Origin: Bacteroidales bacterium
Lineage (GTDB): Bacteria > Bacteroidota > Bacteroidia > Bacteroidales > WCHB1-69
Direction: 5' to 3'
Length of the DNA stretch: 64,000 bases
Assembly (NCBI GenBank): GCA_017527945.1
Contig: JAFXPL010000057.1
Location: 3,138-67,137, forward strand
The notes under the pieces were generated by a model. That model ran no database searches, was not told the DNA's origin, and saw only the letters and a program-made list of their open reading frames with translations. Made by a program: the position numbers and the translations under genes. This document shows positions 53,416 to 62,400 of this stretch, piece after piece. How positions within the stretch are numbered: position 1 is the first letter of the stretch; each line of letters opens with the position of its first letter.

Positions 53416-56400
53416 ATGAAGAATAAAAAGTACATTTTCGCGATGTTTTTGACCATCGCCGCAGTCGTAGGGTTCGGGCTTTCCGGCAAAACCTACGTTG
53501 AAAATCCGAAAAACAGCATTTCCCAGAGCGAACCGCTTCAGCCCGACGCCAAGGAGGTGGACGCGGTAAACCTTCCCACAGACCGGGCGATTGCAGACAC
53601 TTGGTACTTTCATTTAAGTGAAAGCGGCACCTTAACCATCCGTCTGCTGAACAGCCAGACTTCGGGCGGATTGACAAAAAACTACAACAGTGCAAGTGCG
53701 TGGGATGAAGTATGGTCTAAAAACGGCGAAAACATTCGCCCGTACGTCAAAAAAGTCGTGTTTGCGGCAAACAACAATGGTGTCAAATTCGATTTTGGCG
53801 GATATGACATCTCCTACATGTTCAGCGGATTCAACAACTTGGAAGAGATCGACTTCAGCGGCGTGAAAGAGGAAGGATCCTATGTGCGAAACGTCAGGGG
53901 CCTTTTCCAAAACTGCTCCAAACTGAAATCGGTGGACCTCAGCTGGATGAAGAGCAACAGCAAAACCTTTGACATGGTGGACATGTTCAACGGATGCTCC
54001 AGTTTGGACACGGTGATCCTCAACAATCCCGGCTTCGTGACAAGAGAAAGCACGTTAGATGGGTCTGAGCCCCCAACATCCGGAAGCGTTCAGATGCAAC
54101 GCATGTTCCAAGGGTGTAGCAACCTGAAATACGTGGACATGTCGAACATCACCATCTACGGCCGATCCGATTGGACACAGGTACAGGGAATGTTCCGGGG
54201 CCTGCAGTCCCTTGAGGAGGTCCGCTTCGAGAACACCAAGTTCCCGAATGTCACCAATTTCACGTCCATGTTCGAGAACTGCCCCAACCTCAAAAAGGCG
54301 ACCTTCACCAACACCAACGGCGGGTCCATGGCCCCCAACGCCGTGTATATGACCAACATGTTCAAAGACTGCACCAGCCTCGACACGCTCGACCTCTCGG
54401 GCTTCGGCAAATTAGACTGGATTGTCAATATGGACGGGCTTGTGAAGAAATGCACGAGCCTTGTAATGCTCAACCTCGACAACCTCGACAACTCGCACAT
54501 CGGCCCCACCAGCTACAACAACTATCACCCTAATGATGCCGCCATTACTGGATCCCCCGAATACGGACGCGCCCTGGGGCTCGAGACCTGCACTTCCTTG
54601 AAGACCCTCTCGGCCCTGAACTCGAAGATCTGGATGTGCAAGAACAACCGCGGCCTTCCCGGCAGCGAATACTTCGATGCCTCTTCGGAAGGCAACATTT
54701 ACTACTTCACCACGAAACAAATGGATCTTGCATCTGACCAAGGTTCAACAGTACGAATCGCGACCAAGCGTGATTACATCGACCTCCTCACGGATAGGGA
54801 CGCCACCAACAAGCCTACCATAGACCCTACCGGAGATCTGCCTGATATAGGGACCAACATCAATATGAAATATGGAGACCTGAATACGAATGGCGCCGGT
54901 TTCCTTCCCCCTGGCAAATATACCATCACAACAGAGGACTGGGAATTGGACGAGACCGTTGTCCCTGAAGGGGAGAGTTTCTACAGAATCGCCTATTTGA
55001 GTGAAAGACCCTACACCGTGACCGGCGGTTGGGAGAATGGCAAAATTCAATATCAGATAGCTGACGACAAAAAGCCAGCTAATTATGTGCAGCCAGCTGA
55101 ACCAGAACTTCTTTTGATTGAATACAACAGCGAATATGCCGGAGGGCAAAACTATCAACTTAACACCATACAAAAAAAATGGGATAATTCCGGCAACGAA
55201 GTAATCGATTTGTCATCCAGCCCATTAGTGTTCACTTACGAAAATGCAGCCATCGATGTCAACGGCAAACTCCACAACGTCGCCATTAGCATAAAGAAAA
55301 TCACGTTTAAGGATCTCAACAAGATTCCTCAAAACCCCAATCGAATCCACGACAACAATTATTATTATGACGACAACTACGGTGGAGAATACTATCGCCC
55401 CATTGTGCGCGCCACCCAAGGGGACGGCCTTATGTTTTTGAACTATGCCCGTCAAGGAGATCCCATGGATGGCAGTTTATCAGACGAAAACAATATCCGA
55501 ATCTTGACTGGCGGTTCTGGAACGGACATCGAGTTCACAGTATCCATTGTGGGTGCAAATGAAAACACCACCTTCATTTTTAACAGCAACGATTTGGATG
55601 TACCGGCCTCTCAAGATTGGGTTTACAACGACAATAATGATGCTTGTTTCGACAACCTGCCCATCAGCAACGTAACTTATGGCATAAACGGCGAAAGTTT
55701 CGTATTGGGGAACGGTAACAACCTGGGAACCGTAACTTTTGCAGAACATACCGGATTAAAACTGGTGAACAACCATGTTATTTCCACCGGTTCCGACCCA
55801 TCAACTTCGTGGTCGGAGTTTGCGGTGAAGGCAGACGCCACCGGCGCAGACTACACCTGGGTGAGCGGTGTCGGCTGCACCACCTACGCGCTGCGCGACA
55901 CGAAGCCGCTGACTATCGGCAGCATCGCCCTCAAAACCGCCGCGCAAAAGGATTTCGACGGCGAACTCTCTGCCGGACAGTTCCAGTTCCAGTTAGTGGC
56001 GGACGGAGATCAACCCACCACGGTCGAAGGCCTCTCCCAAACCAAAACCAACGATGCTTCCGGCAAAGTGGTCTTCGACCCCATCGTCCTGGAAAAGGAC
56101 GCCAACAACAATGGCATCGACAATCCGGGTCTCTATTACCCCGGCACCAACCCTACCAAGAACACCCACGGCGAAGGCCAGCACAACCAATTCACCTATA
56201 CATTTAAAATAAAGGAAGTGGTTGACGCCTCGAATTCCGACATTCTTTATGACAATGCGGAGCACACCGTGACCGTCAAGGTTCGCGGACCAGAAAATGA
56301 CGAGGAGTTGGCGAAAGGCATCATGGCCGAGTTCTTCCTGGACGGCAGCGAGACGGCCTTTGACACCGTCTGGTCGAAAGTGGAGAAGACCGTGAACCTG

Positions 56401-59343
56401 GCGACGTTCGTCAACCGTTGGAACAAGACCGCCCTTTGCGGCCGCAAAGTCTGGAACGACAGGAACAACCAGGACAACAAACGTCCGGAGAGCATCATCG
56501 TCCGCCTTCGCGCCGACGACCAAGAGATTGAAGAAAAAACCGTCACGGCGGACAACGGCTGGAGTTGGGAATTCAACGACCTGCCCAAATTCAACGACAA
56601 CGCGGTGGAAATCGTCTATACCCTCACTGAAGACGAAATCGCCGAATATGAGACGGCGTACGAAACCCGGGCGGCGGCCACCGAGACCGCCCCGGACACC
56701 ATCATTGTGACCAACACCCACATCCCCGACTCCGTGCTGGTGAGCGTCTCCAAGATCTGGGACGACCACAACAACAACGACAACTACCGTCCCGCTGCCA
56801 TCACCCTGCAGCTGACGGCCGACGACGAGGTTGTGGCGACCCGCGTGGTCACCGGCACCGGCTACGAATGGGAAGTCTCCTTCGGCAAGTGGCCGCGCAA
56901 AAAAGAAGGCCACGACATCACCTACTCCGTCAGGGAGGACGCCGTCAACAAATACGAGACCTCCGAAGTCGTGCGCATCCCCTCCGGCGACGAGGGCCTC
57001 TGCCATCTGCAGATCACGAACACGCACAAGCTTGACAGCATCAGACCGCGTGTTTCCAAGCAATGGACCGCCGAACTGGGCATCAACGCAGACGTGGAAT
57101 TCAGACTCTACCGCACCCTTCGCGCAGACATTCCCTTCGACCCGCACTCCGAGGACTGGACGCTGTTGGAAAGCGGCTCCGTCATGGCGGCTCCGGCCTA
57201 TCCGAGTGTGTTTTACTTCGAACAATATCCCAAATTCCATAACGGCACCGCCTACCGCTACCACGTCCAAGAGGCCAGCCATTTCAACGGCTTCGAACCC
57301 GTCTATGAACACAACGGTGAGCTCAACGAGAGCAACGAATACACCGAACACATCACCAACACGAAGGTGAACCCCATCTCTGTCACCATCCCGGTGAAGA
57401 AGGTCTTGGAAGGCCGCGCATGGAACAGCAGCGACACCTACATGATGGCGCTCGTCCCGCAGGATGGCCCCGCACCCGCCAACGCCGTCACCATTGGCAA
57501 CATCACCTTCGGCACCACGACGATTACGAACGGGAGCGACGGCAGCGGCAACTACCGCACCGCCGACTTCGCGCCCATCACCTTCACTTTGGAGGACATG
57601 GAGGGCAAGAGCGACTCCGTGTTCCACTACCACGTGCGTGAGCTCACCTCCGCCGAGAGCGGCCTGCCGCGCGTGCCCAGTGTCTCCTACTCCACCGAAC
57701 GCTACCACGTCTATGTCCACGTCACCAAGGCCAACCAAGTCCTGAACGTTACCGGCATCACCGTCACCAAGAGCGGCGCGACGACACCCGTCGATACGGC
57801 GGTCATCACCAACCATTTCAACAACCTCGTCACCCACTTCATCCTGAAAGCGGAAAAGGAACTCACCACCAACGGCCTGCACAAGACCCTTGCTGACGGC
57901 GACTACAGCTTCACCCTCAAGCCCATTGGCGAGAACGCCGCCATCGCCCCGATGCCGTCCAACGCCACCGGCACCAGCGCCGACCGCCGGCTCACCGTCC
58001 ACAACAAGGGACACTTGGTGCTCTTCGACGACCCCGAGGGCCAGGGATTCGTCTTCCGCTACGACGACCTGCTGTACAACCTCCACTTCACCGACGAGCA
58101 GCTTGAGCAGGGCGTCTCCTTCCGCTACGAAATCGGCGAGGACATCCCCGACGGCTGCGAGCTCAACACCACCACCTTCACCCGCAACAGAACGGTGGTC
58201 AACACCGAGGGCGTCATGGTGGACGAGACCTACGACGCGGTGAAGCACATCCGCACCATCACCGTGCGCAAGACCACGGTCGATGGCGAGACGCTCCTTG
58301 AGGTCAGCGCCGGCCTCAGCCTCGAAAACGACTTCTGCCTCACCGACAACGGCGACACCGTCAAGGTGGTCAACGGCAGCGAAGAATATATCCGTCGCCA
58401 CGGCACCGGCGGCGTGCCTGTCTTCCACAACTCCCTCACGGCACACATTAACGTCACCGTGGAGAAGCGTTGGGACGACTTCCACAATGCCCTCGAAACC
58501 CGTCCCAACGGAGTGACCGTCACCCTGTTGGCCAACGGTGCGGCAACCGGCTTCACACACACCCTCACCGCCGACGAGAATTGGACCTACACCTTCCGGA
58601 ACCTGCCCGTCTCGAATGCCAGCGGCATCGTCAACTATACCGTACGGGAGAATGTGGTGAACCACTACACAGCCGACTACAGCGGCAACATGGACGAGGG
58701 GCTGATCATCACGAACACCCTCGCCACGTACGGCAACGACGAGCAGTGCGCCATCATCGTGACGCGCGACCAGCTCTGCGAGTGCACCGAGGCCGACTGC
58801 CCCGCCACCTTCACGGCCGACGGCAACACCTACACGGCCGCCAAGATCGACGGCTACTGCTGGATGACCGAGAACCTGCGCACAGAGGTGCCTCATGCCA
58901 TGACCTACCGCTCCTCGGTCAGCACAGACGCTGAAGCCAACGCACAGACCTACGGATACCTCTACACGTGGCATGTCGCGGCCGGCGGCACCGACACTCC
59001 GCAGCGCATCAACGGCTACGTCAGGGGCATTTGCCCGAACGGCTGGCACCTGCCCACCACGGCGGAAATCAACGTGCTGCGCACCCACAGCGCCGAAAGC
59101 CTCAGCAGCGAAGACCTCTGGGTGAACCAGTTCGGCACCAACGCCTCGGGCTTCAACGCACGCCCGGCCGGCTTCTACAACGCCGCCCTGGATCGCTTCG
59201 AGGCTCTGCACAGCGAGACCTGGTTCCACGGCGACACCTCCTCGTCCGCCTTCGGCCTCCAGTACCACTGCTGCACCGTTCCCTTCGACAAACAGTCCCA
59301 GCAGAACGCCTTCAGCGTCAGGTGCGTGAAAGACTGCGAATAA
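53416..59343 (+). CDS. Giant multi-domain surface protein: BspA repeats, pilin/Cna-B isopeptide domains, FISUMP
   Basis: The 1,975 residues begin with a signal peptide (YIFAMFLTIAAVVGFGLSGK). Residues ~90-430 are BspA/DUF285 leucine-rich repeats (MFSGFNNLEEIDFSGV, LFQNCSKLKSVDLSW, MFKDCTSLDTLDLSGF). A β-rich region follows. Domains like streptococcal pilin isopeptide linkers lie at ~830-955, ~1320-1470 and ~1475-1670, with Cna-B domains at ~1000-1105 (GRKVWNDRNNQDNKRPES), ~1110-1205 (SVSKIWDDHNNNDNYRPA) and ~1675-1770 (VEKRWDDFHNALETRPNG). The C terminus (~1785-1975) is a FISUMP domain (AAKIDGYCWMTENLRTEVPH, GICPNGWHLPTTAE). Cna-B/pilin domains are rare outside Gram-positives. No T9SS sorting signal is seen. 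Confidence 0.83.
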   Translation: MKNKKYIFAMFLTIAAVVGFGLSGKTYVENPKNSISQSEPLQPDAKEVDAVNLPTDRAIADTWYFHLSESGTLTIRLLNSQTSGGLTKNYNSASAWDEVWSKNGENIRPYVKKVVFAANNNGVKFDFGGYDISYMFSGFNNLEEIDFSGVKEEGSYVRNVRGLFQNCSKLKSVDLSWMKSNSKTFDMVDMFNGCSSLDTVILNNPGFVTRESTLDGSEPPTSGSVQMQRMFQGCSNLKYVDMSNITIYGRSDWTQVQGMFRGLQSLEEVRFENTKFPNVTNFTSMFENCPNLKKATFTNTNGGSMAPNAVYMTNMFKDCTSLDTLDLSGFGKLDWIVNMDGLVKKCTSLVMLNLDNLDNSHIGPTSYNNYHPNDAAITGSPEYGRALGLETCTSLKTLSALNSKIWMCKNNRGLPGSEYFDASSEGNIYYFTTKQMDLASDQGSTVRIATKRDYIDLLTDRDATNKPTIDPTGDLPDIGTNINMKYGDLNTNGAGFLPPGKYTITTEDWELDETVVPEGESFYRIAYLSERPYTVTGGWENGKIQYQIADDKKPANYVQPAEPELLLIEYNSEYAGGQNYQLNTIQKKWDNSGNEVIDLSSSPLVFTYENAAIDVNGKLHNVAISIKKITFKDLNKIPQNPNRIHDNNYYYDDNYGGEYYRPIVRATQGDGLMFLNYARQGDPMDGSLSDENNIRILTGGSGTDIEFTVSIVGANENTTFIFNSNDLDVPASQDWVYNDNNDACFDNLPISNVTYGINGESFVLGNGNNLGTVTFAEHTGLKLVNNHVISTGSDPSTSWSEFAVKADATGADYTWVSGVGCTTYALRDTKPLTIGSIALKTAAQKDFDGELSAGQFQFQLVADGDQPTTVEGLSQTKTNDASGKVVFDPIVLEKDANNNGIDNPGLYYPGTNPTKNTHGEGQHNQFTYTFKIKEVVDASNSDILYDNAEHTVTVKVRGPENDEELAKGIMAEFFLDGSETAFDTVWSKVEKTVNLATFVNRWNKTALCGRKVWNDRNNQDNKRPESIIVRLRADDQEIEEKTVTADNGWSWEFNDLPKFNDNAVEIVYTLTEDEIAEYETAYETRAAATETAPDTIIVTNTHIPDSVLVSVSKIWDDHNNNDNYRPAAITLQLTADDEVVATRVVTGTGYEWEVSFGKWPRKKEGHDITYSVREDAVNKYETSEVVRIPSGDEGLCHLQITNTHKLDSIRPRVSKQWTAELGINADVEFRLYRTLRADIPFDPHSEDWTLLESGSVMAAPAYPSVFYFEQYPKFHNGTAYRYHVQEASHFNGFEPVYEHNGELNESNEYTEHITNTKVNPISVTIPVKKVLEGRAWNSSDTYMMALVPQDGPAPANAVTIGNITFGTTTITNGSDGSGNYRTADFAPITFTLEDMEGKSDSVFHYHVRELTSAESGLPRVPSVSYSTERYHVYVHVTKANQVLNVTGITVTKSGATTPVDTAVITNHFNNLVTHFILKAEKELTTNGLHKTLADGDYSFTLKPIGENAAIAPMPSNATGTSADRRLTVHNKGHLVLFDDPEGQGFVFRYDDLLYNLHFTDEQLEQGVSFRYEIGEDIPDGCELNTTTFTRNRTVVNTEGVMVDETYDAVKHIRTITVRKTTVDGETLLEVSAGLSLENDFCLTDNGDTVKVVNGSEEYIRRHGTGGVPVFHNSLTAHINVTVEKRWDDFHNALETRPNGVTVTLLANGAATGFTHTLTADENWTYTFRNLPVSNASGIVNYTVRENVVNHYTADYSGNMDEGLIITNTLATYGNDEQCAIIVTRDQLCECTEADCPATFTADGNTYTAAKIDGYCWMTENLRTEVPHAMTYRSSVSTDAEANAQTYGYLYTWHVAAGGTDTPQRINGYVRGICPNGWHLPTTAEINVLRTHSAESLSSEDLWVNQFGTNASGFNARPAGFYNAALDRFEALHSETWFHGDTSSSAFGLQYHCCTVPFDKQSQQNAFSVRCVKDCE

Positions 59344-59416
59344 GCACCCAGACATCCCACAAACATATACATATATACAATAAAATATCAAATTAAAAAT
59401 AGGAAACGTGTAATTT

Positions 59417-62400
59417 ATGAAGAGATTTTATGCCATCGTCATGATGACATTGCTCCTTTTCTCGGGGTTCCCGCTCCAGAAGGAACGCATCAAACTGAAA
59501 CTCCCCAAACTGGCAAAGCAGCAGATTGAATGCAGCTGGCTCCACCGCCCAACGTCACGGGCAAAGCAGGAGCGCTCAACCTACGGGAAGAGCTACGCCA
59601 TGAACGAGGCGGCGAGCAAACAACAACAGTCCGCCGAAAAGAAGCTCCGCCGGAAGGCAGCCCCATCAAAGCCCTCCGTGAACTTCACCCTGAATGACGG
59701 CCAAGAGAAACTGCTGGCCAGCAACGAGGCCGGCACCTCTGAACCCGAGATGGCGGAAGCGGAGGTCGCATACTGCCCACGCGCGCGTTTTGAGGGCGAG
59801 ACCGACGAACTGCAGGTCCTGGTGCAGGCCGACGCGGGGGTGTTCCCCTACGGCACGGAGATGCGCGTGGAGCCAGTGGCTTCTGACTACGCCTTGGCAG
59901 CGGTGAACAGCAGCGGCGGCGCAGCCACGGACGCATTGGCGGCCGACATCACCTTCTGGCACGAGGGCGAGGAGGTGCAGCCGCAAGGGGAGGTCTTCGT
60001 GCAGCTGACCGCCAAGCGCGAGATCGCGGGCGACAGCCACCACTCGATGACCATCGACGACGAAGGCAACGCCACCCTGATTGCCAGTGCGGCTTCCAAA
60101 GCCTCCATCTTCAACACCAACCACTTCACGGTGTATGGCATCGTGGGCAGGACATACAACAACGGTGAGGTAGAAACGAAGGCACGCTACACCTATGAGT
60201 TCTACGCAGGCACGCCCGGAACGGATCCGTCCGGATGGGCTAAGGTCGACAATCAGATCGTCATCTTCGGTGAAGATGTCAGGGAGCCCAAGCTTCCCGC
60301 GGCAGGCGACGGCTATTATTTCAACGCATGGGAAACGGAAGAGGGTGAGACGCTTCCCTTTACAAACGGCGTCATCCAGAGCCCGGTGCCGGAGGGTGCC
60401 TCCGAAGATAGGCTGGTCAGGGTGTATGCAAGGTATGACCGTGTCTTCTATGTGTTCTTCCATACGAAGGAAAAGGGCAGTGACTATGACGCGATCCACC
60501 TGACAAGGGAAGGAGAAACCGGAGACGAGATCACTGTGGATGACGTGGAGCTCACCTCCGTGGAAGCGCCGAACGCCTTTGTCGGCTGGTTGAACGAAGA
60601 CGGAGACACCGTTACCGGAAGCGTCATGATCGGGGAGGAAGATATCCATCTCTATCCGGACATCCGTCCGGGCATCACGGTGACCTTTAACGCAAATGAA
60701 GGGCAGTTTGGCCTTGGCGATGACGCCGCGGAGACCTATGAAGTGGTGATCCCGCAGGGCTCCAGTGTGAGTGAGCCGACGGGCGCGTCCCTTCCGACCC
60801 GCACCGGATATGAATTCGACGGCTGGTACACGGATGCGGAATGTACAGAACCATACGGTTTTGCAACATCGGTAGAGGAAGACTTTACGCTGTATGCGAA
60901 GTGGAGCCCGGATGACATGTCTTATATCCTCCGCGTGTACAGGGAAAACGAGGATGACGCGGGCTACACGATCTTTAGTCCCGGGGTCAGAGATGGTGTC
61001 AAGACCGGAGATCCGGTGCCGGTAAGCCAGATTATTGAAGAGTTTAAGGGTAAAAACGATCTGGGTGATTACAAATACTTCCACTTAAACGGCACGGATG
61101 CTTCCGGTACGGAGTTTGCGGATAATCTTCCCGCGATCCAGATCTATGACGGGGAAGAAACCCCCGGGAAATTGCTGGCGGCGTATGACAGCGAGGGAAA
61201 TCTCAAAGAAGGAGATGCAGATAATGCCATCATCGCGGGCGACGGCTCCACGATCGTGCGCGTCAACTTCAGCCGCGACAGCTTTGTCCTGAAATTTGTG
61301 TTCCGCTACAGCGACTGGGTGGAATCCGAGAACACTTCCTATTATTATGTAAATGGAATAGAAGGTACTTACAGTGACAATTACGGAGTCCGCGAATACG
61401 GAACGAAACTGAGCCCTGGAACACAGCAAGCTGGTAGTGTTGCTAATGGCGGCAGTATGAATCTTGCCGGAACAGATCGCATCATCAAGTACGAACAGAG
61501 TCTTTACGAAGCCGCCTATAAGGAAAATCCGACAATCCAGGGTTTTTTCAGTAATCATAACTGGTGGTTCAATGCAATTTTCCGCCCCGACGAAGGACAA
61601 ACTCGTTTTGACGAAAACAATCCGCTTTACAGACTAACAGATCCGAAAAACGGCAATAATGTAGTTGCCCAGGACGGAGATACCCTCTACTGCGCCATCC
61701 GATGGACAAATAATCCCAGTGGGGAAGTGTTTGAATATAAGATCCGCGATGTTTATTATTTGAGTGATACAATTGCTTGGAGTAACGAAAATCACGAATT
61801 GGAAAAAGTATCCACTCTACGATATGCAAAAAATCAAAAATTCGAATATACGATCGGCCAGTTCTCAAATGGATACAGGCTTGCTGAGGTGACGAACTAT
61901 GATGAAACAATGAGCACGATAAATTCTTCCGGCATAAAGAACAAATATGCTTTCAAATGGAATCCAACGATTGGCGTAGGTGGCGGATACGAAGAACTCG
62001 TCTGCCACTGGGTGCCGAATAAGTACAAGATCACCTTTGTGCAGGAAGCACAGGCCGATCTGGAGATAAGGGGAGAGGATATCGCGGATGGCTCCGTTAT
62101 GGAGTACCCTTACGGAACCGGAGATCTGAATAGCCTGATCACGGAACAGTATGAAGAACTGAAAAGCCCTACGGATACCGGCGATAAGTGGATTGCAGTG
62201 ACAGATACCCACGGCGTGACCTGGACCCAGAACGGTTACCGCGTGACCTATGCGGACGACGGCACCGAAGTCGAAAATCTGGATGCAGCGAAACTTGATC
62301 GGGATCTGAAGGTGACGATGCTCTGGGCTCCGGAGGAGTACGTCGTGTACTATGATCCGGATGACCGCATCAGTGGTACGACGCGTACAGAGGTGAAGGC

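Noticed and set aside
55993..59391. A 1,132-codon open frame on the minus strand opposite the giant adhesin
   Set aside because: Its translation is a run of Val/Gly/Asp/Ala without domain features. It arises because the GC-rich, codon-biased adhesin gene leaves its complementary frame open.
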